Shown: positions 1 through 8,602, counted from the stretch's first letter. The stretch: 64,000 nt of DNA from CAYFMP01 sp964344215 (GCA_964344215.1 CAYFMP010000002.1:69769-133768), one strand, 5' to 3'. Program-made: numbers and translations. The notes: generated from the letters alone by a model not told the origin.

Positions 1-1153
1 TGTAGTGCAGCATGAAATGCTCGCGGTAATCCTCGGCCAGCCCGTCGATGATCTGCTCATCCTGTCCGGTGCCAAGCGTCGAGACGACCAGCGCCTGGGT
101 TTCGCCGCGGGTAAACAGCGCCGAACCGTGGGTCCGCGGCAACGCCCCGACCTCGACCGATATGGGGCGCACCGTCTTGGTATCGCGGCCGTCGATACGC
201 TGACCGGTTTTCAGGATATCGCGGCGCACGATGTCCTTCTCGATATCCTTGAAGATATCGCCGAACACTGCGTCGACGAAGTCCTGGTCGAGGCTGTCGT
301 CGGCGGCCAGGCTCTCGGCCGCCGCGGCCTTGACGGCGGCGACCTTCTCTTGGCGCACCTGCTTGACCTGCTCGCCGTAGGCCGCCCGCAGGTCGGCTTC
401 GACCTCCTTGGTCACCCGTTCGGCCAGTTCGGCCTTCTCGGCTGGCACCGGCGGCACCTCCATCGGCTCCTTGGCGCACGCCTCGGCCAATTCGATGATG
501 GCCTCGATCACCGGCTGGAAAGCCTGATGGCCGAAGGTGACGGCGCCCAGCATGTCGTCCTCGGTCAGCTCGGAGGCTTCCGATTCGACCATCAGAACGC
601 CCTCGCGGGTGCCGGCGACAACCAGGTCGAGGTCGCTCGACGGCATCTCGTCGAGTTGCGGGTTGAGCACGTACTCGCCGGCGATGCGTCCGACCCGGGC
701 TCCGCCGATCGGTCCCATGAACGGCAGACCCGAGATCGTCAGCGCCGCCGATGTTCCGACCATGGCGACGATGTCGGGATCGTTCTCCAGGTCATGGGTT
801 AGCACCGTGCAAATAACCTGAGTTTCGTTCTTGAAGCCCTTCGCGAACAGCGGCCGGATCGGCCGGTCGATAAGCCGCGAGGTCAAGGTTTCCTTTTCCG
901 ACGGGCGGCCTTCGCGCTTGAAGAACCCACCCGGGATCTTGCCGGCCGCGTAGGTCTTTTCCTGGTAATGAACGCCGAGCGGGAAGAAGTCCAACCCGGG
1001 CCTTTGAACCTTCTCGCCAACCACGGTGCACAGCACCTTGGTTTCGCCGTAGGTCGCCACGACGGCGCCGTCGGCCTGGCGGGCGATCTTGCCAGTCTCG
1101 AGGATCAGCTTTCGCCCACCCCAATCTATCTCTTTCCTGAATTCTTGGAACAT
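1..1153 (-). CDS. pnp: polyribonucleotide nucleotidyltransferase (PNPase), 3' part missing
   Basis: PNPase degrades RNA 3' to 5' by phosphorolysis and works with the RNase E degradosome in the cytoplasm. About 384 N-terminal residues are present: the first RNase PH-like domain (roughly 1-220, with an RPIRPLF stretch), the all-alpha linker, and the beginning of the second RNase PH domain. The KH and S1 RNA-binding domains lie beyond the left edge. The ATG at 1153 is preceded by a weak purine-rich site (GTAGAGAT). It follows rpsO on the same strand, the classical rpsO-pnp order, across a 176-bp spacer with three hairpins that may serve RNase III/PNPase autoregulation. The family assignment is secure; only completeness is in doubt. 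Confidence 0.97.
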   Translation of the reverse strand, partial: MFQEFRKEIDWGGRKLILETGKIARQADGAVVATYGETKVLCTVVGEKVQRPGLDFFPLGVHYQEKTYAAGKIPGGFFKREGRPSEKETLTSRLIDRPIRPLFAKGFKNETQVICTVLTHDLENDPDIVAMVGTSAALTISGLPFMGPIGGARVGRIAGEYVLNPQLDEMPSSDLDLVVAGTREGVLMVESEASELTEDDMLGAVTFGHQAFQPVIEAIIELAEACAKEPMEVPPVPAEKAELAERVTKEVEADLRAAYGEQVKQVRQEKVAAVKAAAAESLAADDSLDQDFVDAVFGDIFKDIEKDIVRRDILKTGQRIDGRDTKTVRPISVEVGALPRTHGSALFTRGETQALVVSTLGTGQDEQIIDGLAEDYREHFMLHY

Positions 1154-1250
1154 ATCTCTACTTCATCCTATTTCCATCGGGAGCCGGCGCTCCATTGCGC
1201 CTGATCCCCCAGGGGTGCGGCCCGATGCCGAACCCCCATGCCGTCCGCGA

Positions 1251-1316
1251 TCCGTTAACGGAATCCTCTTCGGTCCAACGGACCGGAACGCGCGGTGTGG
1301 ACGCCCCATGGCGTCC
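1251..1316 (-). promoter_or_regulatory. three hairpins in the rpsO-pnp spacer
   Basis: Three short perfect inverted repeats follow each other in the rpsO-pnp intergenic region: GGACGCC with a 4-nt loop (1299-1316), CGGTCC-AAC-GGACCG (1271-1285) and the palindrome TCCGTTAACGGA (1251-1262). In gamma-proteobacteria the pnp leader contains an RNase III-cleaved stem through which PNPase represses itself. These stems occupy the equivalent place, but that they do the same job is inference. None is followed by a T-run, so they do not look like intrinsic terminators. Confidence 0.5.
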
Positions 1317-1329
1317 GAAGGCGGTCTCC

Positions 1330-1599
1330 TTACCGTCGCAAGCCCAATCGCTTGACGAGGTCTTCGTACCGCGTGGCTTCCTTACTCTTTACATAATCGA
1401 GAAGCCGGCGCCGTTGACCCACCATCATCAGCAGGCCGCGACGCGAATGAAAATCCTTCTTGTGGGTTTTCAGGTGTTCCGTGAGGTTGGCGATCCGTTC
1501 GGTGAGGATCGCCACTTGCACTTCCGGCGAACCGGTGTCGTCTTTCTTGACAGCGAACTCCTTGATGAGCTCCTGTTTCCGCTCAGCGGTAATCGACAT
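1330..1599 (-). CDS. rpsO: 30S ribosomal protein S15
   Basis: An 89-residue protein of the universal S15 length; it binds the central domain of 16S rRNA early in 30S assembly. The sequence starts MSITAERKQELIKEFA and has the conserved TGSPEVQVAILTERI and HKKDFHSRRGLLMMVGQRRRLL blocks that contact rRNA. It lies 18 bp after truB and upstream of pnp on the minus strand, the order seen in most proteobacteria, where S15 represses its own translation and may be cotranscribed with pnp. Nothing is unusual in the coding sequence. Confidence 0.98.
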   Translation of the reverse strand: MSITAERKQELIKEFAVKKDDTGSPEVQVAILTERIANLTEHLKTHKKDFHSRRGLLMMVGQRRRLLDYVKSKEATRYEDLVKRLGLRR

Positions 1600-1617
1600 C
1601 GTTGTCTCCGTCTCTTC

Positions 1618-2544
1618 TTACAGGTTAATTACGCGAAGGGGCCGTATCTCCCCTCCCTTGATCCGGACCAAGGCCACCAACCTGCCCTCGGCCATGGCGC
1701 ATACGGTGTCGCCTTTGTGAACCGGGCTGAGGGGGGAACGACTGGCGACGGGAAGAACCGGAACGGCCTGTCCCTGTCTTAGCCTTCGGGCCTCCTGTTC
1801 CGTCAGGGCCAGTGCCGGGATGTCGGCCAGCACGGTCTCAACGGGCAGCAGGGCCTCCGAATCGGCGGCACTATGCCCCAGCGCTTCCAGTTTATCCAGC
1901 GAAATCGCACAGCTTTCGTCGAACGGACCGACGGCGGTGCGGCGCAATTCCCGAAGGTGGCCAACGGTGCCGAGACAACGCGCCAGATCACGCCCCAGGC
2001 TTCGCATATACGCTCCCTTGCCCGAGGTTACGCCGAACTCGGCGTGGTCGGCGTCCGGTTGGCCGATCAGTTCGAACCGCTCGATGCGAACCGTGCGCGC
2101 ATCGAGGCGCACCTCTTCGTCGGCGCGGGCCAATTCATAGGCGCGGCGGCCGCCGACCTTGACTGCCGAAAAGGCCGGCGGAACCTGTCGGATATTGCCG
2201 GTAAACTCAGGCAGCGCCACCTCGATCTCGTTCTTCGAGGGACGGCGGTCGCTGCGCTCAACGATTTCCCCCTCGGCGTCGTCGGTTGTCGTCGCTTGTC
2301 CCCAGCGCACGACGAACCGGTACGTTTTCTGCCCATCCATGGCGTAGGCGACCGTCTTGGTGGCTTCGCCCAGCGCGATCGGCAGAATGCCGGTCGCCGA
2401 CGGGTCCAGGGTGCCGCCGTGGCCGGCCTTGGCGGCGCCGAGCGCCCTTTTGACGCGGCCGACGACCTGCGAGGAACTGAGCCCGGCTGGTTTATCGACG
2501 GCGATCCAGCCGTGAATGGGACGGCCCCGCCGCTTACGCGCCAT
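1618..2544 (-). CDS. truB: tRNA pseudouridine-55 synthase TruB
   Basis: TruB makes pseudouridine 55 in the T-loop of nearly all tRNAs. With the start at 2544 it is 308 residues. The catalytic aspartate is Asp47 in GGTLDPSATG; the VDKPAGLSS motif precedes it, and the C-terminal part resembles a PUA-like domain. The start overlaps the end of rbfA by 11 bp, suggesting translational coupling; in-frame ATGs at 2553 and 2562 are alternatives. The gene sits between rbfA and rpsO in the infB-rbfA-truB-rpsO-pnp cluster. Family assignment is firm. Confidence 0.96.
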   Translation of the reverse strand: MARKRRGRPIHGWIAVDKPAGLSSSQVVGRVKRALGAAKAGHGGTLDPSATGILPIALGEATKTVAYAMDGQKTYRFVVRWGQATTTDDAEGEIVERSDRRPSKNEIEVALPEFTGNIRQVPPAFSAVKVGGRRAYELARADEEVRLDARTVRIERFELIGQPDADHAEFGVTSGKGAYMRSLGRDLARCLGTVGHLRELRRTAVGPFDESCAISLDKLEALGHSAADSEALLPVETVLADIPALALTEQEARRLRQGQAVPVLPVASRSPLSPVHKGDTVCAMAEGRLVALVRIKGGEIRPLRVINL

Positions 2545-2962
2545 GACCGCCATCCTCTTCATGGCCGTCACCCTCGAGGTCCCTGGCCACGACGGGGTCG
2601 CGCAACAGCCCTTCGATACGGGCCGCCTCGTCAAAGGACTGATCGGCCTGAAACGATATCTTCGGGGCGAATTTCAGCCTGACTCTTTCCGCCACCCGGC
2701 GCCTCAGAAAGGGCGCCGCCCGGTTGAGGCCGTCGAGAACATCGCTCATCGCTTCCGGCGACTTGCCGCCGAGCGCGATCACGAAGGCGGTCGCGTTCTT
2801 CAGGTCCGAGCTGATCCGAACCTCGGTGACCGTAATCGGCAGGCCTCGCAAGGCCGGGTCGCGGATTTCCTCGCGCTCCAGAATCCAGGCCAGCGCATGG
2901 CGCACCTCTTCGCCCACCTTGAGTTGGCGCTGGCTGGGAGCCTTGGCCTCCCGTTTCGTCAT
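2534..2962 (-). CDS. rbfA: 30S ribosome-binding factor RbfA
   Basis: RbfA is a KH-type factor that binds immature 30S subunits and helps 16S rRNA 5'-end maturation. From the ATG at 2962, chosen because AGAGG stands about 6 nt upstream, the protein is 142 residues. It shows the family pattern: an N-terminal SQRQLKVGEEVRHALAWIL helix, ITVTEVRISSDLKNATAFV strand-loop, and RLKFAPKISFQAD near the end. An acidic tail (EGDGHEEDGGHGA) is rich in Asp, Glu and His. It lies between infB and truB and overlaps truB by 11 bp. Confidence 0.95.
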   Translation of the reverse strand: MTKREAKAPSQRQLKVGEEVRHALAWILEREEIRDPALRGLPITVTEVRISSDLKNATAFVIALGGKSPEAMSDVLDGLNRAAPFLRRRVAERVRLKFAPKISFQADQSFDEAARIEGLLRDPVVARDLEGDGHEEDGGHGA

Positions 2963-3035
2963 ACGAACCTCTGCAGATATGGAGCGGGCGCGGCGCCGAC
3001 GGCGGCGGCCGATCACCGAAACGTCGGCTCAGCCT

Positions 3036-5561
3036 CTAGAGTTCCCGAGCGACTTCCTCAACGTCGAAACACTCGATCCTGTCGCCGATCTGAATATCCT
3101 GGTAATTGGCGAAGGCCATGCCGCACTCGGTTCCTTCCTTGACCTCCTTGACGTCATCCTTGAACCGCTTGAGCTGGCTGAGCTCGCCCTCGTGGACGAC
3201 CACGTGGTCGCGAATCAGGCGGACCCTTGCGCCCCGTTTGACCTGGCCTTCGGTGACCATGCAGCCGGCGACACGACCGACCTTCGAGACGTTGAAGACT
3301 TCGCGGATTTCGGCATAGCCGAGCAGGCTCTCCTTGATTTCCGGAGCGAGCAGGCCGGACATCACGTTCTTGAGATCGTCGGTCAGGTCGTAAATGATCG
3401 AGTAATAGCGGATTTCGACTTTGTCCCGCGCCGACATCTCGCGGGCCTGTGGGTTGGCGCGGACGTTGAAACCGACCACGATGGCGCCCGAGGCGCGGGC
3501 CAGGGTGACGTCCGATTCGTTGATACCGCCGACTCCCGAATGCAGAACCTGGGCCTTGATTTCCTCGGTGGAAAGCTTTTCCAGGGCGCCGAGGATGGCC
3601 TCGACGGAACCGTGCACGTCGGCCTTGACGACAAGAGGCACGACCTGGGCCTCGCCTTCCTTGATCTTGTCGAACATCTGCTCGAGCGTGCCGCGGGCGC
3701 CGGCCACCGCTCTCGCCTCACGCTCCTTGCGTTGGCGGAATTCTGAGACTTCACGGGCGCGGCTTTCGTTTTCGACGCAGGTCACTTCGTCGCCGGCTGC
3801 CGGCGTCCCGCTCAGACCCAGGACCTCGACCGGCACCGCCGGTCCGGCCTCTTCGACCGAGTTGCCGTAGGCGTCGATCAGGGCGCGTACACGGCCCCAC
3901 TCGCTTCCGGCCACGAAAATATCGCCGACCCTCAGCGTCCCATGCTTGACCAAGACGGTGGCGACCGATCCGCGGCCTTGTTCGATCTTCGATTCGATGA
4001 CGACTCCATCCGCCAAACGGTTCGGATTGGCCTTCAGGTCCAGCAGTTCGGCCTGGAGGACGATGGCCTCTTCGAGTTTGTCCAGGTTGGTCTTCTCGGT
4101 GGCCGAAACCTCGACCGACAAGACCTCGCCGCCCATCTCTTCGACCTGCAGGTCGTGTTGCAAAAGCTCCGTTCGCACTCGGTTGGCGTCGGCGTCGGGC
4201 CTGTCCATCTTGTTGATGGCGACGATGATCGGCACCTCGGCAGCCTTGGCGTGGCTTAAGGCTTCGACGGTCTGCGGCATGATGCCGTCGTCGGCGGCGA
4301 CGCACAGAACGACGATGTCGGTCACTTGGGCGCCGCGCGAGCGCATTTCCGTGAATGCCGCGTGGCCCGGCGTGTCGATGAACGAAATTTTGTCGCCCGA
4401 GGAAAGAGTGACCTGATAGGCGCCGATATGCTGCGTTATACCGCCAGCCTCATGGGCCGCGACGTCAGTCTCGCGAAGGGCGTCCAGCAGCGATGTCTTG
4501 CCGTGGTCGACGTGGCCCATGACGGTGACCACGGGCGGACGGGGTTTCAGGTTTTCCTCGCCGTCTTCCTCGATCTTGAGGCCGATTTCGACATCCGCCT
4601 CGGAGACGCGCTTCAACTTGTGACCGAACTCCTCGACCACCAGTTCGGCGGTATCGGCGTCGATGGATTGGTTGATGGTCACCATCACGTCCATCTTCAT
4701 CAGAGCCTTGATGACGTCGGCGCCGCGTTCGGCCATGCGGTTGGCGAGTTCCTGAACGGTGATCGATTCGGGCACGATGACCTCGCGAAACACTTTCTTG
4801 CCTTCGGTCCGGTGTTCGCGGCTCTTCTCGCGCTCGCGCTCGCGGGCGCGCTTGACCGAAGCCAGGCTGCGCGTTCGCTCCTCCTGGTCGCCAAGCGCCT
4901 CCGAGATGGTCAGCTTGCCGGCCCGCCGGCGCGGTTCGCTACGCCTCGGCGCGTGGGCGGGGCGCCGGTTGTCCTGCTTGGATACGCCCTTTTTGGCGCG
5001 TCCCCGGTGCTCGCCCTCTTCATCGGCCTCGAGGGCCTCCAGCTTGGCCGCCGCAACCTCGGCTGCGGCCTGCGCCTGGGCATCGAGCTCGGCGGTGTCC
5101 TCTTCGGCGGTGGCAGGCGTCTCGGTCCCGGGTTCCTCGGCCGGCGGTTCGGGGGCCGGCTCGGCTTTGGTTTCGACGGCCGCGGATACGGCCTCTTCCT
5201 CGCGAACCCGCTTGGCGTCCTCGAGGGCGCGGGCGCGCGCTGCCTTTTCCTCCGACGTCAGGGTGGGCTTGGTTTCCTGAGCCGGTCCGGGCTCTTCCGA
5301 AACCTCCACAGCCTCTTCCGGAACGGCGGCTTCCTTCGCCTCCTCGGGCCGGGCCTTCTCTTCGACGACCTCGGCCATGTGTCCGCCGCTGTCGGGCGCG
5401 AAGGTGCGCTTCTTGCGAACCTCGACCGTGACCATCTTCGAGCGGCCATGGGAAAAGCTTTGGCGGACCTGTCCCATTTCGACGGTCTTCTTGAGCTCAA
5501 GCTTCCCGGGCCTCGAAAGTCCCAGCTTCTTGCCTTTTTCCGTTTCCTTGGTCTCGGTCAT
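3036..5561 (-). CDS. infB: translation initiation factor IF-2
   Basis: IF-2 is the GTPase that delivers initiator fMet-tRNA to the 30S subunit and promotes subunit joining. With the ATG at 5561 (preceded by GAAAGAAG) it is 841 residues. The N-terminal ~300 residues are a long charged, Glu/Ala/Arg-rich linker usual in alphaproteobacteria; an IF-2N domain follows (TVQELANRMAERGADVIKALM), then the G domain with GHVDHGKTS (about residue 345), DTPGHAAF and NKMD, and the C-terminal beta-barrel domains. An in-frame extension to 5819 lacks a good ribosome site and is rejected. It lies downstream of the ylxR-like gene and is part of the rimP-nusA-ylxR-infB unit. Confidence 0.97.
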   Translation of the reverse strand: MTETKETEKGKKLGLSRPGKLELKKTVEMGQVRQSFSHGRSKMVTVEVRKKRTFAPDSGGHMAEVVEEKARPEEAKEAAVPEEAVEVSEEPGPAQETKPTLTSEEKAARARALEDAKRVREEEAVSAAVETKAEPAPEPPAEEPGTETPATAEEDTAELDAQAQAAAEVAAAKLEALEADEEGEHRGRAKKGVSKQDNRRPAHAPRRSEPRRRAGKLTISEALGDQEERTRSLASVKRAREREREKSREHRTEGKKVFREVIVPESITVQELANRMAERGADVIKALMKMDVMVTINQSIDADTAELVVEEFGHKLKRVSEADVEIGLKIEEDGEENLKPRPPVVTVMGHVDHGKTSLLDALRETDVAAHEAGGITQHIGAYQVTLSSGDKISFIDTPGHAAFTEMRSRGAQVTDIVVLCVAADDGIMPQTVEALSHAKAAEVPIIVAINKMDRPDADANRVRTELLQHDLQVEEMGGEVLSVEVSATEKTNLDKLEEAIVLQAELLDLKANPNRLADGVVIESKIEQGRGSVATVLVKHGTLRVGDIFVAGSEWGRVRALIDAYGNSVEEAGPAVPVEVLGLSGTPAAGDEVTCVENESRAREVSEFRQRKEREARAVAGARGTLEQMFDKIKEGEAQVVPLVVKADVHGSVEAILGALEKLSTEEIKAQVLHSGVGGINESDVTLARASGAIVVGFNVRANPQAREMSARDKVEIRYYSIIYDLTDDLKNVMSGLLAPEIKESLLGYAEIREVFNVSKVGRVAGCMVTEGQVKRGARVRLIRDHVVVHEGELSQLKRFKDDVKEVKEGTECGMAFANYQDIQIGDRIECFDVEEVAREL

Positions 5562-5622
5562 TGATCTTCTTTCAAGTTCTCGCTCTCCGTTCGGGGCATC
5601 GTTCAAACGTTCCCCGGAACGC

Positions 5623-6249
5623 TCATTCGTCAACTCTGGCCAGCCTATACCTGGCCAAACGCGCCAAGTCGTCCTGCAGCCGCTCGGCAAACCGGCCGGG
5701 CGCGACGACCACATAGACCGTTCTCTCCCGCGCCAATGCTTCGCCGAGGCTGGCGCTGTCGAGTATCTCCGACACCGGCGCGCCGGCCGACAGCGCCAGG
5801 ATCTTGTCTCTGCCGCCATCGGCGCCGTCGGCGGCGAGGAGAACCAAACCCGCCTTGCCGGCGCGTAACTCGGCTCTCGCCTTCTCGAACCCCGCCACCG
5901 CTTGGCCGGCGCGGCGCGCCAAGCCGATCGCCTCGACGCACCTGCGAACGATCAACCGATCGATCCGCTCGGCGAGACCGTCGGGAACGGCGACCCGGCG
6001 ACGCGCCGCTTTCGCAAATGCGCCCTTCGCGCAGGCGGTATTTACCATATCGCGGCTCGCACTCAACCATAAACCCCTTCCTGGCAACCGTTGGTTCAAG
6101 TCCGGAACCACCTCGTCCTCGGGCCCGATCACGAAACGCAGCATCTCCGCTTTCGGCCTCCGGGCCCCGGAAACAAGACAGGTCCGAAGCGGTCGACGGC
6201 CGTCGGCGGCTGCCGCGTCGAGGTCCGTTCGATCGGGTGAGGCAAGCAC
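5623..6249 (-). CDS. YlxR (DUF448) plus L7Ae-like fusion, RNA-binding protein
   Basis: A 208-residue protein. The N-terminal half is YlxR/DUF448 (RTCLVSGARRPKAEMLRFV about residues 21-39, then LPGRGLWLSASRD). The C-terminal half looks like an L7Ae/L30e fold (EAIGLARRAGQAVAGFEKARAEL ... GLVLLAADGA). This two-domain form is usual in alphaproteobacteria; in Firmicutes YlxR and the L7Ae-like YlxQ are separate genes. YlxR (RnpM) is reported to bind RNase P RNA in Bacillus. The start is taken as GTG at 6249, with GGAG about 7 nt upstream and just after the nusA stop; an in-frame ATG at 6450 would run into nusA and is unlikely. It is encoded between nusA and infB. The exact role here is not known. 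Confidence 0.88.
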   Translation of the reverse strand: MLASPDRTDLDAAAADGRRPLRTCLVSGARRPKAEMLRFVIGPEDEVVPDLNQRLPGRGLWLSASRDMVNTACAKGAFAKAARRRVAVPDGLAERIDRLIVRRCVEAIGLARRAGQAVAGFEKARAELRAGKAGLVLLAADGADGGRDKILALSAGAPVSEILDSASLGEALARERTVYVVVAPGRFAERLQDDLARLARYRLARVDE

Positions 6250-6265
6250 GTGGCGTCTCCGTTCC

Positions 6266-7936
6266 TCAAACTTCCGCCTTCTGTTCGGACTCCTCCGACG
6301 CCGTCTCGTCGCTCGTCGCCGCAGGCGTTTCGGCGGCGGCGGTGTCGGGCGCAGCCGCGTCGGCCTCGGCTCCCTCTTCGTCTTCTTCCGCCGACTCGGT
6401 TTCCGGCTCGTCGTCGAACCAATGGGCGCGCGCCGCCATGATGATCTCATTGGCCTTGCTCAGGGTCATCGTCCCCGGCTCCAGGATCTCCAACAGTTCA
6501 TCGCCGGCCAGGTCAGCGAGATCGTCACGGCATTTGATTCCGTTTTCGCCGAGGACGACCGTCAGCTCGGCGTTCAGGCCCTCGACCTCGGCCATGTCGT
6601 CGGCGACTCCAAGCTCCTTGCGTCGGGTGACGAGTTCCTCGTCGCGCGCCGCCAGAAAAGCCCGTGCACGTTCGCGAAGTTCGGTGGCGACTTCCTCGTC
6701 GAAGCCCTCGATCCCGACCAAGTCCTCGACCGGCACGAAGGCGACTTCCTGGACCGAAGAAAAGCCTTCGGTAACGAGCAGATGGGCGATGACGTCGTCG
6801 ACGTCCAGCGCCTCGACGAAAGCCTGCGAGCGTTCGTGGAACTCCGTCGTCCGGCGCTCCGATTCCTCGGCCTCGGTGAGAATGTCGATATCCCAGCCGG
6901 ATAGCTGCGAGGCCAGCCGCACGTTCTGTCCGCGCCTGCCGATGGCCAGGCTCAGCTGCTCGTCGGGCACCACCACTTCGATCTTGTTGTTGTCCTCGTC
7001 GAGCACCACCTTGGCGACCTCGGCCGGCGCCAGTGCATTGACGATGAATGCGGCCGGGTCGGGAGACCACTGGATGATGTCGATCTTCTCTCCTTGCAGC
7101 TCGCCGACAACGGCCTGGACTCTGGAGCCGCGCATGCCGATGCAGGGGCCGACCGGGTCGATGCTGGAATCGTGCGACAGCACCGCGATCTTGGCCCGCG
7201 AGCCCGGATCCCGGGCAACCGCCTTGATCTCGATGATGCCGTCGTAGATCTCCGGAACCTCCTGGCTGAATAGCGCCGCCATGAACTGCGGATGGGTCCT
7301 GGAAAGGAAGATCTGCGGCCCGCGCGGCTCTTCGCGAACATCGACGATATAGGCCCGAATGCGGTCGCCGTTGTTGAAGTGCTCGCGGGGGATTGATTCG
7401 TCGCGCCTCAACATGGCTTCGGCGCGCCCCAAATCGACGACCACGTTGCCGTACTCGATTCGCTTGACCAGTCCGTTGACGACCTCTCCGGTGCGATCCT
7501 TGTATTCCTCGTACTGCCGTTCGCGCTCGGCCTCGCGGACCCGTTGAACGATGACCTGCTTGGCCGTTTGCGCGGCGATCCTTCCGAAATCGATCGGCGG
7601 CAGCGGGTCGATCAGGAATTCCCCGACCACGGCGTCCGATTTCCTTTTGCGCGCCGATTCGATATCGATCTGCGTGAAATCGTTCTCGATCATTTCCGGG
7701 TCTTCCACCACTTCGACGTACCTGGCCAGCGTGATCTCGCCGGAATTTCTGTCGATGGTGGCCCGAATATCGTGCTCATGTCCGTACTTCGAGCGACCGG
7801 CCTTCTGAATGGCCATTTCCATGGCCTCCAGCACCTCGTCGCGTTCGATTCCCTTGTCGCGGGCGACGGTTTCCGCCACCTGCAACAGTTCGGGCCGGGC
7901 GTGGACGCCGGCCGTTTCCGTCATCGTTTCGCTCAT
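6266..7936 (-). CDS. nusA: transcription termination/antitermination factor NusA
   Basis: NusA binds RNA polymerase, enhances pausing and hairpin termination, and with other Nus factors supports antitermination. The 556-residue protein has the N-terminal polymerase-binding domain, an S1 domain (about 135-200, GEVVNGLVKRIEYGNVVVDLG), two KH domains (CIGMRGSRVQAVVGEL and SLAIGRRGQNVRLASQL), a helix-hairpin-helix-like C-terminal segment and an acidic tail. Its ATG overlaps the rimP stop as ATGA. NusA represses its own operon in E. coli; here an intrinsic terminator lies in the leader ahead of rimP (8481-8510), so a similar circuit is possible. Confidence 0.97.
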   Translation of the reverse strand: MSETMTETAGVHARPELLQVAETVARDKGIERDEVLEAMEMAIQKAGRSKYGHEHDIRATIDRNSGEITLARYVEVVEDPEMIENDFTQIDIESARKRKSDAVVGEFLIDPLPPIDFGRIAAQTAKQVIVQRVREAERERQYEEYKDRTGEVVNGLVKRIEYGNVVVDLGRAEAMLRRDESIPREHFNNGDRIRAYIVDVREEPRGPQIFLSRTHPQFMAALFSQEVPEIYDGIIEIKAVARDPGSRAKIAVLSHDSSIDPVGPCIGMRGSRVQAVVGELQGEKIDIIQWSPDPAAFIVNALAPAEVAKVVLDEDNNKIEVVVPDEQLSLAIGRRGQNVRLASQLSGWDIDILTEAEESERRTTEFHERSQAFVEALDVDDVIAHLLVTEGFSSVQEVAFVPVEDLVGIEGFDEEVATELRERARAFLAARDEELVTRRKELGVADDMAEVEGLNAELTVVLGENGIKCRDDLADLAGDELLEILEPGTMTLSKANEIIMAARAHWFDDEPETESAEEDEEGAEADAAAPDTAAAETPAATSDETASEESEQKAEV

Positions 7937-8424
7937 TGTGTTCGCTGCTCCTCAGATGCCGCGAGCAAGTCGTCGGTCAAAATCAATTTCGCCCTATGAA
8001 TATCCGGATGCGGCAGGGCGACCTCATCGCCGTCAACCAGTATCTGCACGTTGCCCTCGTCGACGCCCAAGAGGCGGCCCCGGAACCGCTTTCTGCCGTC
8101 GATCGGCCGCGCCAGTTCGACCTTCGCCTCGAAGCCCGCGAACCGCTCGAAATCGCCGATCCGCACCAGCGGCCGATCGAGGCCGGGAGAGCTGATTTCC
8201 AGCCTATAGGCTCCTTTGATCGGGTCTTCGACGTCCAATACCGCGGAAACCGCCCGTGATATTTCGGCGCAGTGGTCGACCGACATCACCCCCCCGCCCG
8301 ACGGCTCGGCCATGACCTGCAGATTCAGGCTCTCCCGCCCGGATACCTGAACCCTGACGATATCGAAGCCCATGCCTTCGACCGTTGGCCGGATCAGCTC
8401 CTCTATGCGCTCGGCCAGTTCCAT
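7933..8424 (-). CDS. rimP: ribosome maturation factor RimP
   Basis: RimP (formerly YhbC/P15A) is needed for efficient 30S maturation. From the ATG at 8424 the protein is 163 residues, with the family landmarks RIEELIRPTVEGMGFDIVRV, LEISSPGLDRPLVR and a C-terminal SH3-like domain. In-frame codons to 8517 would run through the leader terminator and are rejected. Upstream, CCGAG...CTCGG (8419-8441 region, minus strand) could form a stem placing the GGAACGGAA ribosome site in the loop. It is the first gene of the rimP-nusA-ylxR-infB cluster, and its stop overlaps the nusA start. Confidence 0.93.
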   Translation of the reverse strand: MELAERIEELIRPTVEGMGFDIVRVQVSGRESLNLQVMAEPSGGGVMSVDHCAEISRAVSAVLDVEDPIKGAYRLEISSPGLDRPLVRIGDFERFAGFEAKVELARPIDGRKRFRGRLLGVDEGNVQILVDGDEVALPHPDIHRAKLILTDDLLAASEEQRTQ

Positions 8425-8480
8425 TCCGAGTGTTTCCGTTCCTCGGCGCAGCGGCTCGCTCCGCCTGTCGTTCGATATCG

Positions 8481-8510
8481 AAAAACAAAAAGGCGGGCCC
8501 CCGGCCCACC
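8481..8510 (-). terminator. intrinsic terminator in the rimP leader
   Basis: On the minus strand GGTGGGCC-GGG-GGCCCGCC forms an 8-bp stem (one G-U pair) with a 3-nt loop, followed at once by TTTTTGTTTTT. This is a textbook intrinsic terminator. It lies 119 bp after the trmB stop and 57 bp before the rimP start, downstream of a good promoter candidate. It could end trmB transcription, act as a premature attenuator of rimP-nusA-infB, or both. Confidence 0.85.
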
Positions 8511-8547
8511 CCATCAATTCCGTTAGCGATTTCGGACTTAACGAAGT

Positions 8548-8567
8548 GCGTTCTTCGATCAGAACGC
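8548..8567 (-). other. hairpin at the predicted 5' end of the rimP transcript
   Basis: GCGTTCT-N6-AGAACGC is a perfect 7-bp inverted repeat with a 6-nt loop. It begins where transcription from the promoter at 8574-8602 should start, so it would be the first structure in the leader RNA. It could stabilise the 5' end or take part in attenuation. The repeat is visible directly; its function is inferred. Confidence 0.5.
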
Positions 8568-8602
8568 TCGGGAGATATATACCTCCCGATCTCCAAATTC
8601 AA
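8568..8602 (-). promoter_or_regulatory. sigma-70-like promoter with operator-like repeat, rimP operon
   Basis: Minus strand: TTGAAT (8602-8597), a 17-bp spacer and TATATC (8579-8574) form a plausible housekeeping promoter between trmB and rimP. A perfect inverted repeat TCGGGAG-N8-CTCCCGA (8568-8589) covers the -10 box, the position of a repressor operator. No regulator for it is evident in the window. The promoter call is moderate because alphaproteobacterial promoters are often degenerate. Confidence 0.5.

Noticed and set aside
5..4259. Long plus-strand open frames opposite pnp, truB and infB
   Set aside because: They are antisense shadows of GC-rich genes with certain products on the minus strand; no family features.
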